This document shows, piece by piece, positions 1-7,807 of a DNA stretch of 64,000 bases. How positions within the stretch are numbered: position 1 is the stretch's first letter; each line of letters starts with the position of its first letter. A program made the position numbers and the translations under genes. The notes beneath the pieces are model-generated. The model did no database searches, had not been told where the DNA came from, and saw nothing but the letters and a program-made list of their open reading frames with translations. Origin of the DNA: Rhodococcus sp. P1Y (GTDB taxonomy: Bacteria > Actinomycetota > Actinomycetes > Mycobacteriales > Mycobacteriaceae); NCBI RefSeq assembly GCF_003641205.1, contig NZ_CP032762.1:186001-250000 (forward strand). The letters run 5' to 3'.

Positions 1-71
1 TAGAAAACATTAACTGTTGATGCGAAAATATTCGATTGTGTTGATGCTTCGACACGGAGACGATTGACCGC

Positions 72-971
72 GTGAACACCAGAGATCGCCTCATCGGACT
101 GACCGTCGCCGTGTTGTGGGGACTGAACTTTCTGGCCATCCGCGTCGGACTCGACCACTTCCCCCCGTTCTTCTTCGCGGGCTTCCGATTTCTCGTCATT
201 GCCGTGCCGGTCGTCCTGTTCGTCCGCCGCCCGAATGTGCCTCTCAAATGGCTATTGCTGTACGGCTTCGGCTTCGGATTCCTGCAGTTCGCGTTTCTCT
301 TCGCCGCGATGAACGCAGGAATGCCGACCGGGCTCGCCTCACTCGTTCTGCAATCCTCGGCACCGTTCACCATCGTTCTCGGCGCGCTGCTCCTTCGCGA
401 GAACGTGACGAGGCGTCAGATTCTCGGAATCACCGTTGCGATCGCAGGCATGGCGCTCATCGGATACGACCGGTCCCAGGCTGCCTCGTTGATTCCCGTC
501 GTACTGACTCTGCTGGCGGGTCTCGGCTGGGCTTTCGGCAATCTCGGCAACCGACTTGCCAAGTCGACGGAACCGATGCGGCTCATGCTGTGGATGTGCG
601 TCGTTCCGCCGATTCCGATGCTGATTCTGTCCGCTGCAGCGGAGGGCCCCATGACCGGATGGCATGCCTTGGGCTCGTCGTTCAGCGCCGACGGATGGCC
701 CGGTTTGGTCGGTCTCGGCTACATCGTGCTGCTGGGCACGATCGCGGGGTCGGGTCTGTGGACGATCCTGATCAGCCGGCATCCCGCAGGCATCGTCGCC
801 CCGTTCTCACTGCTGGTGCCTGTCGTCGGCATCGCCGGCGCGTGGATCTTCCTCGACGAGAACCCGAGTGCACTGTCGCTGATCGGGGCGGCCGTCGTCA
901 TCGCGGGGTGTCTGGGAGGGATGGCTACTCGCCGCACTCCGGCCCCGCTCGCCGAACCGCTCCGCGTCTAG
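72..971 (+). CDS. EamA/DMT-family transporter
   Basis: Drug/metabolite-type membrane exporter of about 299 residues with ten predicted hydrophobic segments arranged as two EamA repeats (roughly residues 8-135 and 150-285). The first segment contains WGLNFLAIRVGL, the typical helix-1 signature of EamA proteins, and the C-terminal repeat ends in a short polar tail. It starts with GTG preceded by GGAGA about 11 bases upstream. The family exports amino acids or metabolites across the cytoplasmic membrane, but the substrate cannot be read from the sequence. The stop codon overlaps the first base pairs of a 44-bp palindrome that separates it from the convergent isomerase-like gene. Confidence 0.88.
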   Translation: MNTRDRLIGLTVAVLWGLNFLAIRVGLDHFPPFFFAGFRFLVIAVPVVLFVRRPNVPLKWLLLYGFGFGFLQFAFLFAAMNAGMPTGLASLVLQSSAPFTIVLGALLLRENVTRRQILGITVAIAGMALIGYDRSQAASLIPVVLTLLAGLGWAFGNLGNRLAKSTEPMRLMLWMCVVPPIPMLILSAAAEGPMTGWHALGSSFSADGWPGLVGLGYIVLLGTIAGSGLWTILISRHPAGIVAPFSLLVPVVGIAGAWIFLDENPSALSLIGAAVVIAGCLGGMATRRTPAPLAEPLRV

Positions 972-1013
972 TGGCACGACCGAGTGCCGCGTGGGGCACG
1001 TAACCGCGCCACT
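970..1013. repeat. 44-bp dispersed palindrome, copy 1
   Basis: Begins AGTGGCACG and ends CGCGCCACT, with inner arms around GTGCC and GGGCAC. It lies between two convergent genes and begins inside the stop codon of the left one. It matches six other copies in this window in length and arm sequence. A role as bidirectional terminator or REP-like element is inferred from position and pairing. Confidence 0.85.
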
Positions 1014-1389
1014 ACGAAACCTGCCTCAGATCCCCCGGTGACCAGTAGGCGCGCATCGATGTGATCCTGCCCTCGTCGTCGAACTCCATCACGTCGATGG
1101 GCGAGACTTCGAACGTGTTCTCGCCGAACGTCGTGGTGAGGCGAAACTGGAAGGCCGCACTGTTCGCTGCGATCCTCAACGTGACGAGTTCAGCGCTCTG
1201 GTCGAGCGGTTCCAGCACTGCATAGAACTCCCTGATCGACGCCTCGGTGGCCCTGACCTCGGATCCCACAGGATCCTCTACCGTCGCGCCTTCGGCGTAG
1301 AGGGCGAGGATGTCGTCGACGGTTCCGTGCGCGACACTACGAACATATGCGTCGACGGTCTTCTCGATGGCCTCGGGCGTTGGCGTCAT
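1012..1389 (-). CDS. Ketosteroid isomerase-like protein (NTF2/SnoaL fold)
   Basis: Protein of 125 residues, the size of bacterial delta5-3-ketosteroid isomerases. Residues equivalent to the isomerase catalytic set are present: Tyr15 in VDAYVRSV, Asp39 in TVEDPVG and Asp99 in SPIDVMEF, close to the Tyr14/Asp38/Asp99 numbering of the Comamonas enzyme. The family moves the double bond of 3-oxo-delta5-steroids to delta4 in the cytoplasm. A good ribosome site (GGAGC) precedes ATG. A perfect match to the KstR consensus lies 15-28 bases upstream of the start, suggesting control by the cholesterol-catabolism repressor. The steroid role is inferred; NTF2-fold proteins of this size have many functions, and no other steroid genes are adjacent. 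Confidence 0.75.
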   Translation of the reverse strand: MTPTPEAIEKTVDAYVRSVAHGTVDDILALYAEGATVEDPVGSEVRATEASIREFYAVLEPLDQSAELVTLRIAANSAAFQFRLTTTFGENTFEVSPIDVMEFDDEGRITSMRAYWSPGDLRQVS

Positions 1390-1403
1390 CCGACGCTCCT
1401 TTC

Positions 1404-1417
1404 TGTAACACGTTTCA
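1404..1417. promoter_or_regulatory. KstR-like operator
   Basis: TGTAACACGTTTCA fits the published KstR consensus TnnAACnnGTTnnA at all eight fixed positions. It sits just upstream of the ribosome site of the isomerase-like gene, in the divergent region shared with murT. About one such match is expected by chance in a window this size, so the promoter position and the nature of the gene carry the argument. Confidence 0.5.
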
Positions 1418-1485
1418 GTCGAACTTAGCTGGCTGTCCGTCCTTCCGAGGAGAGTTGCCGCAATAGTGTGTGCCAGACTCGGCGC

Positions 1486-2751
1486 ATGGTTCGAGCGGGT
1501 GAGCGCAGGGCAGCAATCGGGGCGCGCGGCCGGCTGGCACTACGGGCGGCCGAGGCTGCCACGTGGGCGTCACGCAAGGCAGGCCGAGGCAAAGGATCGA
1601 TGATCGGCGGCCTCGTCGCTCTGAAGATCGATCCGGACATACTCACCGGGCTCGGATCGGGTCGCCGCACGGTGGTCGTGACCGGGACGAACGGAAAATC
1701 GACGACGACTCGTATGACCGCTGCCGCGCTCTCCACGCTCGGCGAGGTGGCCACGCAGGCCGACGGCGCCAACATGGACGCGGGCATCGTCGCCGCGCTG
1801 CACGCTCACTTCGATGCACCATTGGCGGCGCTCGAAGTCGACGAGCTGCATGTGCCGCACGTATGCGACGCGGTATCCCCCGCCGCTGTCGTGCTGCTCA
1901 ATCTCAGCCGCGACCAGCTCGACCGTGTCGGCGAGATCAACATGATCGAGCGCAAGCTCCGCGCCGGGCTCGCGAGGCATCCCGACACCGTCGTTGTCGC
2001 CAACTGTGACGACGTACTCGTCACCTCGGCTGCGTTCGACGCCCCGAACGTCGTGTGGGTGGCGGCCGGCGGCGGCTGGGCAGGCGACTCCGTCAGCTGT
2101 CCGCGCACCGGTGAACCGATCCTCCACGACGGCGACCACTGGTACTCGACCGGAAGCGACTTCGCCAGACCCACCCCGGACTGGTGGCTCGACGAGACGA
2201 ACCTCTACGGTCCCCATGGTTTGAAAATACCGATGTCTTTGGCGCTACCGGGTAAAGCCAACCGCGGCAATGCAGCCCAGGCCGTTGCGGCGGCCGTGAC
2301 GCTCGGGGCCACCCCGGCAGATGCCGTCGCTGCAGCCTCCGGTGTCGACGAGGTTGCCGGCCGATATTCGACAGTGCAGTACGGATCCCATTCCGTCCGA
2401 ATGCTTCTCGCGAAAAACCCCGCCGGCTGGCAGGAAGCGCTGTCGATGATCGACCCTACCGCCGACGGTCTCGTCATCGCCGTCAACGGGCAGGTGCCCG
2501 ACGGCGAGGACCTCTCTTGGCTGTGGGACGTACGGTTCGAGCATTTCGAGAACGTGGCCGTCGTCGCATCGGGAGAGCGCGCCACCGACCTGGGTGTGCG
2601 CCTGCTCTACGCCGGTTCGTCGCACACCACCGTCGCAGATCCGTTGAAGGCCATCGCATCCTGCCCGCCCGGGCGGATCGAAGTGCTCGCCAACTACACC
2701 GCGTTCCGTGATCTCGGGCGCGCGCTGGCTCGTGAGGTGAACGATGTCTGA
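1486..2751 (+). CDS. murT: Lipid II isoglutaminyl synthase, MurT subunit
   Basis: Mur-ligase-like subunit that, with GatD, amidates the alpha-carboxyl of D-isoglutamate in lipid II at the inner face of the membrane. The ATP-binding P-loop TGTNGKSTT is near residue 65, the central domain carries LLNLSRDQLDR, and the C-terminal DUF1727 domain is complete; about 421 residues from the chosen ATG. A GTG 18 bases earlier is an alternative start and no clear ribosome site decides. In the region corresponding to the Cys4 zinc ribbon of Staphylococcus MurT only one cysteine remains (SCPRTGEP, then WYSTGSDFARP). The 3' end overlaps gatD by 8 bases, indicating translational coupling. Confidence 0.93.
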   Translation: MVRAGERRAAIGARGRLALRAAEAATWASRKAGRGKGSMIGGLVALKIDPDILTGLGSGRRTVVVTGTNGKSTTTRMTAAALSTLGEVATQADGANMDAGIVAALHAHFDAPLAALEVDELHVPHVCDAVSPAAVVLLNLSRDQLDRVGEINMIERKLRAGLARHPDTVVVANCDDVLVTSAAFDAPNVVWVAAGGGWAGDSVSCPRTGEPILHDGDHWYSTGSDFARPTPDWWLDETNLYGPHGLKIPMSLALPGKANRGNAAQAVAAAVTLGATPADAVAAASGVDEVAGRYSTVQYGSHSVRMLLAKNPAGWQEALSMIDPTADGLVIAVNGQVPDGEDLSWLWDVRFEHFENVAVVASGERATDLGVRLLYAGSSHTTVADPLKAIASCPPGRIEVLANYTAFRDLGRALAREVNDV

Positions 2752-3451
2752 GTCCACCGTCCGCATCGGCCTCGTACTGCCCGACGTCATGGGTACTTAC
2801 GGCGACAACGGCAATGCACTGATCCTGCGGCAGCGACTACGCATGCGTGACATCGACGCCGAGGTCGTGCACATCACGCTCAGTGACCCGGTTCCGGAAT
2901 CCCTCGACGTCTACACCCTCGGCGGCGCCGAGGATTCCGCTCAACGATTGGCCACCCGGCACCTGACTCAGCATCCGGGCCTGCAGAAGGCCGCCGCACG
3001 CGGCGTTCCGGTTCTGGCGATCTGCGCCGCCATCCAGGTCCTGGGACATTGGTACGAGACGTCGTCCGGCGAAAAGGTCGACGGCATATCCCTGTTCGAC
3101 GTGACGACGTCGCCGCAGGAGACCCGTTCGATCGGCGAAGTGGTCACCGAGCCGACACTGGCCGGGCTGACCCAGAAGCTGTCCGGTTTCGAGAACCATC
3201 GCGGCGGAACGACCCTCGGACCCGACGCCTCCGCGTTGGCCAAGGTCACCCACGGCGTCGGAAACGGCGTCGGCGACGGCCGAGAAGGCGTCGTACAGGG
3301 GTCGGTGATCGGTACGTACATGCACGGTCCCGTCCTCGCCAGGAACCCCGAGCTCGCGGATTACCTGTTGGAGCAGGCGGTGGGGACGCCGTTGCCGCCC
3401 CTGGAACTCCCGGAGGTCACGCAGCTGAGGCGGGAGCGGCTTCGTCGCTAG
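2744..3451 (+). CDS. gatD: Lipid II isoglutaminyl synthase, GatD glutaminase subunit
   Basis: Class I glutamine amidotransferase of 235 residues that supplies ammonia to MurT for amidation of the peptidoglycan stem. The nucleophile Cys94 lies in AICAAIQVLG, the same number as in Staphylococcus GatD, and the catalytic His194 in TYMHGPVLARN. The glutamine-pocket segment GFENHRGG is present. It overlaps the end of murT by 8 bases and both genes are needed for the activity. The stop codon TAG overlaps the first bases of a 44-bp palindrome. Amidated peptidoglycan is usual in mycobacteria and rhodococci, so this is a housekeeping pair. Confidence 0.95.
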   Translation: MSESTVRIGLVLPDVMGTYGDNGNALILRQRLRMRDIDAEVVHITLSDPVPESLDVYTLGGAEDSAQRLATRHLTQHPGLQKAAARGVPVLAICAAIQVLGHWYETSSGEKVDGISLFDVTTSPQETRSIGEVVTEPTLAGLTQKLSGFENHRGGTTLGPDASALAKVTHGVGNGVGDGREGVVQGSVIGTYMHGPVLARNPELADYLLEQAVGTPLPPLELPEVTQLRRERLRR

Positions 3452-3493
3452 TGGCGCGTTCAAGCGCCCTCCTGGGCACCTAATCGTGCCACT
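3450..3493. repeat. 44-bp dispersed palindrome, copy 2
   Basis: AGTGGCGCG at the left edge, CGTGCCACT at the right edge, inner arms GCGCCC and GGGCAC. It lies at the meeting point of two convergent genes and contains the last codons and stop of the one on the minus strand, whose C-terminal residues GAQEGA are therefore repeat-encoded. Confidence 0.85.
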
Positions 3494-4488
3494 GAGCATC
3501 GATCGCACGGAAAAGACGAGTCCGACCAACCTTCGCGGATGAGGACGTCGCGGACTTCGCGGTATACGCCGCACGGGTCGTGAGCGACCTCGTCCCAGCC
3601 ATACGAAAGCCTGGCCCGACCGTCGACCTCCGCAGCGTTGTCTCGAGCACGATCTCGAAACCGAACCTGCCTGGCCGAGTGGAACTGTTGACCGTCGAGT
3701 CGAATGGTCAGCCGCCCAGCGCCGTACTCGACATCCTCGAACAACGTTCGTCCGCCGACGTGCACGGGCGCCTGGCGAGTACCCCTGGGCAGTCCGTGCG
3801 CACTCTCCACATCCATGGCGTAGCGATACTCCAACACCGACTGGATTCCGTCCGCGAGCACGACCAAGGCGTCGAGCAGTGCCCGCCGGTAGCGCCTCGG
3901 GCGCCTGAGCTCGATCTTCTTGCGCATAGTGCTCACGGAGACCCCGCCGGCCGACAGAGCATCCACGAAGAGCACCGTCGCCTCTTTCGCGGTCTCGGCG
4001 GCTACAGCGAGATCCATCGCGGTATCGGGTTTGCTCGTTCGCGGCGGATCGAAATCGACGCCGATGTGCTCGATGGCAAGGGATCGATGCATGGAAACCC
4101 CCGGATGAATCTCCAGGTTGTGCACGGACGTGGGCCTGGCCTGGTTGGCGCGCAGTACCGCGGGTTGGTTGATCGCGGAGCATCCGCGCGGAACCGTCAC
4201 ATGGATCGGTCCGTCCGACTTTCGAGACATGCCCCATTCGAACGCGGCGGTGTCATGACTGATCAGTGCACCGCGGCCACCGTAGAGAAGCGCAGCGCGT
4301 AGCTTCATTTCCCACGTCAGAGGTCCGTTGGTCACTGCAATGACGTTCCTGAACACGCGTAGCCATGCGCCCGACTCGACCTGATGACGAATGGCCTTGG
4401 GCGAGACGCCACCCGCTCGGAGTTGGACCGTGGTCAAGATGCCGTGCTGTGGGTCCAAGATATCGGGATCGAACCGGTGACCGTTCAT
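3460..4488 (-). CDS. AbiEi-antitoxin-like / DUF559-like hypothetical protein
   Basis: Protein of 342 residues. The N-terminal 60 residues (HGILTTVQLRAGGVSPKAI, then VFRNVIAV) resemble the winged-helix domain of AbiEi-type antitoxins. The C-terminal third (RLDGQQFHSARQVRFRDRARDN) resembles the DUF559/Vsr-like nuclease fold often joined to it in Actinobacteria. No AbiEii nucleotidyltransferase toxin is next to it, so it is an orphan and a defence or antitoxin role is not supported by context. The last residues are encoded by the 44-bp palindrome. An inverted pair of DnaA boxes lies 52-72 bases upstream of the start. Function unknown; domain assignment is moderate. Confidence 0.7.
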   Translation of the reverse strand: MNGHRFDPDILDPQHGILTTVQLRAGGVSPKAIRHQVESGAWLRVFRNVIAVTNGPLTWEMKLRAALLYGGRGALISHDTAAFEWGMSRKSDGPIHVTVPRGCSAINQPAVLRANQARPTSVHNLEIHPGVSMHRSLAIEHIGVDFDPPRTSKPDTAMDLAVAAETAKEATVLFVDALSAGGVSVSTMRKKIELRRPRRYRRALLDALVVLADGIQSVLEYRYAMDVESAHGLPRGTRQAPVHVGGRTLFEDVEYGAGRLTIRLDGQQFHSARQVRFRDRARDNAAEVDGRARLSYGWDEVAHDPCGVYREVRDVLIREGWSDSSFPCDRCSVARLGAQEGA

Positions 4489-4539
4489 GACTCGACATCG
4501 TGCCGGACGCGTGTCTTCGGAACGCCGAAAAAAACCGAG

Positions 4540-4560
4540 TTATCCACAGGCTGTGGATAA
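4540..4560. promoter_or_regulatory. Inverted pair of perfect DnaA boxes
   Basis: TTATCCACA, three bases (GGC), then TGTGGATAA: two copies of the DnaA-box consensus facing each other as one 21-bp palindrome. It lies between recR and the start of the AbiEi-like gene. DnaA binding is inferred from the consensus. It could control the leftward gene, titrate DnaA, or be a dispersed actinobacterial palindrome that only resembles DnaA boxes. Confidence 0.6.
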
Positions 4561-4564
4561 CTTT

Positions 4565-4608
4565 AGTGGCATGGTTAAGGCCCCGGTAGGGAACTTAACC
4601 GTGCCACT
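4565..4608. repeat. 44-bp dispersed palindrome, copy 3
   Basis: AGTGGCATGGTTAAGG at the left, TTAACCGTGCCACT at the right. Downstream of recR and upstream of the AbiEi-like gene, both on the minus strand, so here it could end recR transcription but is not between convergent genes. Confidence 0.85.
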
Positions 4609-4620
4609 GGAAGTAGCGGC

Positions 4621-5229
4621 CTACAGCGGCCGACGACCCGTAAGCGCACGTCCCAGCGTGAGCTCGTCCGCGAACTCGAGATCCCCACCCATCGGGAGGC
4701 CGGAGGCAAGCCGGGTGACCGACAACCCTGGGAAATCGCGCATCATTCGGACGAGGTAAGTCGCGGTCGCTTCACCCTCGGTATTCGGATCGGTTGCAAC
4801 GATGACCTCGGCGACATCGACGCCGTCGTCCTGATTTCCGACGCGCATCAGTAACTCGCGGATCCGGAGTTGGTCGGGCCCCACGCCGTTGAGCGGATCA
4901 AGGGCTCCACCGAGAACGTGGTACCTGCCCTTGAATTCACGGGTGCGCTCGACGGCTTGCACGTCCTTGGGCTCCTCCACTACGCAGATGATGCTGCGAT
5001 CACGGCGAGGATCTGCGCAGATTCTGCACAGCTCTTTGTCCGACACAGTGCCGCACATCGTGCAGAACTGAACTCCGTCGCGAACTCGCTGGAGTGCCTT
5101 GATCAGCCTTTCCACTTCGGGCGGTTCGACGCCGAGGAGATGAAAAGCTATGCGCTGTGCGCTTTTCGGGCCGACGCCTGGCATCTTGCCCAGCTCGTCG
5201 ATCAGATCCTGAACAGGACCTTCGTACAC
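4621..5229 (-). CDS. recR: Recombination mediator protein RecR
   Basis: RecR ring protein (202 residues) that helps load RecA on SSB-coated gaps in the RecF pathway. Domains in order: helix-hairpin-helix [19 protein letters not shown] (residues 14-32), a Cys4 zinc finger at Cys56, Cys59, Cys68 and Cys71, and a Toprim domain with [12 protein letters not shown] and [15 protein letters not shown]. The frame is open further upstream, but the family start is the GTG giving MYEGPVQDL, one base after the stop codon of ybaB. The ybaB-recR order is the usual bacterial operon downstream of dnaX; here dnaX lies about 27 kb away. Confidence 0.95.
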   Translation of the reverse strand: MYEGPVQDLIDELGKMPGVGPKSAQRIAFHLLGVEPPEVERLIKALQRVRDGVQFCTMCGTVSDKELCRICADPRRDRSIICVVEEPKDVQAVERTREFKGRYHVLGGALDPLNGVGPDQLRIRELLMRVGNQDDGVDVAEVIVATDPNTEGEATATYLVRMMRDFPGLSVTRLASGLPMGGDLEFADELTLGRALTGRRPL

Positions 5230-5230
5230 G

Positions 5231-5569
5231 TCAGAAGCCGGGGAGGCCGAGCGATCCGCCGCCGAGCCCGCCTGCAAGGGGTCCGAGCTTTTCCGCCGCT
5301 ACGGCTGAAGCGGACTTCGACGCGTCGGCGATCGCTCCGATGACGAGGTCCTGCAAAGTCTCGACGTCTTCGGGGTCGACGACCTTCGGATCGATCACGA
5401 GGGACACCAGTTCGCCGGTGCCCTTGACCGTCGCGGTGACGAGTCCCCCACCTGCCTGACCCGATACCTCGGCTTCGGCGATTTCCGCCTGCGCAGCCAT
5501 CAACTGCTGCTGCATCTGCTGGGCTTGCTGCATGATCGAAGCGATATCGGGCTGTTCACCGGGTTGCAC
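5231..5569 (-). CDS. ybaB: YbaB/EbfC family nucleoid-associated protein
   Basis: Small DNA-binding protein of 112 residues. A glutamine-rich N-terminal helix ([17 protein letters not shown]) is followed by the YbaB beta sheet ([19 protein letters not shown]) and a C-terminal helix, then a glycine-rich tail. YbaB proteins form dimeric tweezer shapes and bind DNA broadly. It starts with GTG and is immediately upstream of recR, separated by one base, so the two are surely cotranscribed and translationally coupled. Confidence 0.92.
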   Translation of the reverse strand: MQPGEQPDIASIMQQAQQMQQQLMAAQAEIAEAEVSGQAGGGLVTATVKGTGELVSLVIDPKVVDPEDVETLQDLVIGAIADASKSASAVAAEKLGPLAGGLGGGSLGLPGF

Positions 5570-5632
5570 GGGCTTCGTCCTCTCGGTTGGATGTCCACTC
5601 CAGCCTACGGCGACGGATCACACCGGTTTCAT

Positions 5633-6343
5633 TCACGCCTGCTGGCGGCAGTGCAGCTCGGCCGACCAGTACCCGAAAACCCGTATGTCGTTGGGGGGAA
5701 GGCCTGCGGCCACGCAGGTGGCTCGAATTGCATCCATTCGAGAGCGTTCACCCGCAGCCCAGACAGTGGTGCTCGAATCGAGTTCGACGCGGCGAGCGGC
5801 AGTGATCAGCGGGTCGAAACCCATCTCCACGTGGAAGCTGACGACAGTGACACCGTCGGCTGCAGGTAGTTCTGCAATGTCGAGCGGTTGAGCCGTGTCG
5901 ATCCACAGGGTGCCCTGCGCGGACGGCGGCCAGTTCTCGAGGAGTGCCGCCGCTGCAGGCACCGATGCCTCGTCCACGAACATCAGTACCCGCTTCCCGC
6001 CGACGAAGTTCGGGAAACTGTCGGAATCCTGCCCGGCGATCCGCGTCCGCGTTCCTACCTCGACAGAGTCAAGCCACAATCGCATGATGGACTTTTCTCC
6101 AGTAGGGGTGAAGTCGACGTCGAGGATTCCGCGCTCGGCATCGAATCTGCGGACTTCGAAGTCGCGAGTCGGCACACCCGGGAACCGCAAATGTGCGGCA
6201 ATCGCCCGTTCGTCCCAGCCAGGTCTGTAGCAGTCGGAGGACAGCAAGGACGTCATCCGAACCACACCGGGTCTCGGTCGGGCGACCGCCAGTGTCTGCA
6301 TCGTGTGTGGCTCCGGCACCAGGCCAGGTTCAGGTAGCTGCAC
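5633..6343 (-). CDS. Siderophore-interacting FAD-binding protein (SIP/ViuB-like)
   Basis: Flavin-dependent ferric-siderophore reductase family. The ferredoxin-reductase-like barrel runs to about residue 110 with RLWLDSVEVGTRTRIAGQ. It is followed by the SIP domain with KRVLMFVDEASVPAAAALLENW, the aminotransfer-like segment VWAAGERSRMDAIR and the C-terminal FGYW motif usual in SIPs. Length 236 residues from GTG, chosen because GGAAAGGGAG lies directly upstream; an open frame continues upstream but overlaps the divergent TetR gene. The product would reduce Fe(III)-siderophores in the cytoplasm. A DtxR/IdeR-like site upstream suggests iron repression. Confidence 0.85.
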   Translation of the reverse strand: MQLPEPGLVPEPHTMQTLAVARPRPGVVRMTSLLSSDCYRPGWDERAIAAHLRFPGVPTRDFEVRRFDAERGILDVDFTPTGEKSIMRLWLDSVEVGTRTRIAGQDSDSFPNFVGGKRVLMFVDEASVPAAAALLENWPPSAQGTLWIDTAQPLDIAELPAADGVTVVSFHVEMGFDPLITAARRVELDSSTTVWAAGERSRMDAIRATCVAAGLPPNDIRVFGYWSAELHCRQQA

Positions 6344-6376
6344 GACAACTCCCTTTCCGCGCCGATCCTGCCGAAC

Positions 6377-6395
6377 TTGAGTAAGGCTAAACTTT
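6377..6395. promoter_or_regulatory. Possible DtxR/IdeR iron box
   Basis: TTGAGTAAGGCTAAACTTT matches the 19-base DtxR/IdeR consensus TTAGGTTAGSCTAACCTAA at 13 positions, including the central AAGGCTAA-type core. It is 34-52 bases upstream of the SIP gene, in the divergent region shared with a TetR gene. Confidence 0.42.
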
Positions 6396-6467
6396 GCCAG
6401 AAAGTAGCCACCCAGGGGGTCGGTACCGCTTTTGAATTGTGACGTCGTCCGCTCGTAAGCTGAGTTC

Positions 6468-7118
6468 GTGCACGATCTGGAGCGTCCGATCTCGCCTCGC
6501 CGCAAGCGGGTGACCGAGGCGAACCTCATCGAGGCGGGAATCGCGCTGACCTTGCAGAAATTGACCGTCAAAGCAGTGGCGGAGCAACTCGGAGTCAGCA
6601 TCGTAGCGGTCTACAACAACATCGAGGATCTGCATTCACTCAAGACGGCTGTAGCGGAGGAGATTCTCCGACGGTGGGACTTTCCGATGCCCACAGATGC
6701 CGACACGTTCGAAGAAGCGCTGATGAACTTGAGCCTCGGCCTCAGATCTCTGGTTCATCGCAACCCGGGCATTGCGCACTATCTGGTCAACATCGGACCG
6801 GAGTCTCCGATGGCTATCGGTCGGATAGACGGAGTTCAGCAGCGATACTCGACGCTCTTCGAGCTCTCCCCGATGCAGGCGCGCTGGGCAGTGACCACCG
6901 TGGCTGAGCACGCGGTGGCCCTCGCCGAACTGGTACACGTCGCAGACCCAGCGCCCGACGACGACGCGGCCATGTTGGCACGAACCGATCTGACGCTGAT
7001 TCCGCTGACGGTGGACGGCAAGGTCCGCAGCGCGGCTACGAACTTCGAGTGGTCGATGCGCGCCGTCATCATGGGCGCAACGACGATCATCGACCACCCG
7101 CGGTTCGGTCTGTACTAG
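6468..7118 (+). CDS. TetR-family transcriptional regulator
   Basis: TetR/AcrR-type repressor of 216 residues starting with GTG. The helix-turn-helix is at about residues 27-55 (AVAEQLGVSIVAVYNNIEDLHSLK) and the C-terminal part is a helical ligand domain. It is divergent from the siderophore-interacting protein gene, with about 124 bases between the starts, and so may control it as well as itself. No obvious palindrome other than the possible iron box was seen there. Its stop codon overlaps that of the convergent SRPBCC gene (CTAG shared). Ligand unknown. Confidence 0.85.
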   Translation: MHDLERPISPRRKRVTEANLIEAGIALTLQKLTVKAVAEQLGVSIVAVYNNIEDLHSLKTAVAEEILRRWDFPMPTDADTFEEALMNLSLGLRSLVHRNPGIAHYLVNIGPESPMAIGRIDGVQQRYSTLFELSPMQARWAVTTVAEHAVALAELVHVADPAPDDDAAMLARTDLTLIPLTVDGKVRSAATNFEWSMRAVIMGATTIIDHPRFGLY

Positions 7119-7549
7119 TGAACTTCCTTTTCCAGGTTTGCAAGAGTCGCAGCCTGGATCTTCTTCAATCCCAGAGGCGCGAACGTCTTCTCGAAGAACC
7201 CGCCGATCCCGCCCGCGCCCTTCCACTCGGTCGTCGTCGTAACTTCGCTGCCTGAACCAGCAGGTGCGACGGTCCAGGTCGTGACGAGCGACGAGTTGGC
7301 GTCACGTTCGACGATCTTCGATCCCTCCACGGTGACCGTGGCCTTGACGTTGCGCGAGCGCTTGGAGGTTGCCTGCAGCGTCCACGCCGCGACGGTTCCG
7401 TTTCCTTGGCCGCCCGAGATGACGGTGTAGTCGAGGTACTGCTCGGGAAGGATGCGCGGGCGCACGGTCTCGTAGTCGACCAATGCCGTCAACACCTGAT
7501 CCGGCGCCTTGGCGATGGTGATCGAGCTGCTGGCGCTTACCTGTGCCAC
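7115..7549 (-). CDS. SRPBCC-fold protein (polyketide cyclase/dehydratase-like)
   Basis: Protein of 144 residues with a START/SRPBCC lipid-binding-type fold: SITIAKAPDQVLTALVDYE at the N terminus, a central set of strands (ATVTVEGSKIVERDA, SEVTTTTEWKG), and a long C-terminal helix ending LANLEKEVH. The start is a GTG with a perfect AGGAGG seven bases upstream; upstream open frame is therefore non-coding. It corresponds in position to Rv3718c of M. tuberculosis next to the Rv3719-Rv3720-like pair. Such proteins bind hydrophobic ligands; no specific function is known. Confidence 0.85.
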   Translation of the reverse strand: MAQVSASSSITIAKAPDQVLTALVDYETVRPRILPEQYLDYTVISGGQGNGTVAAWTLQATSKRSRNVKATVTVEGSKIVERDANSSLVTTWTVAPAGSGSEVTTTTEWKGAGGIGGFFEKTFAPLGLKKIQAATLANLEKEVH

Positions 7550-7680
7550 TTGTAGCCTCCTGAAGTTCGTGTGCCGAATTGTTCGACGCCTCCCCTCCCA
7601 TCCTGCCCCCACCCGCGGCGGCCCCGAGAAGGTGCGAGCTCCAGTTGTGACTGGGTTCACCCGGAAAATATGTAGCTGCG

Positions 7681-7708
7681 CAAATGAGATGCGTGGTGCA
7701 TACATTTG
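7681..7708. promoter_or_regulatory. Possible operator in divergent promoter region
   Basis: CAAATG and CATTTG face each other 16 bases apart, enclosing a second small inverted pair (ATGC/GCAT) that is one base out of register. It lies between the SRPBCC gene and the divergent FAD oxidoreductase operon. No local regulator is an obvious partner. Confidence 0.25.
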
Positions 7709-7807
7709 TCCGAATTGCCTCGTTCGACGGCAACATTTACGTGAAGTTTCGTACCCGGGGCGGCATTCTCGGTAGCTCTCGGCGAGTCGTGGAGATAGCG
7801 TCTTCCT

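Noticed and set aside
5230..5277. Longer RecR start within ybaB
   Set aside because: RecR proteins begin at MYEGPVQDL; the extension only translates the ybaB end in another frame.
6343..6601. Longer start of the siderophore-interacting protein
   Set aside because: The extension overlaps the divergent TetR gene and the iron-box-like site, while GTG at 6343 has a strong ribosome site.
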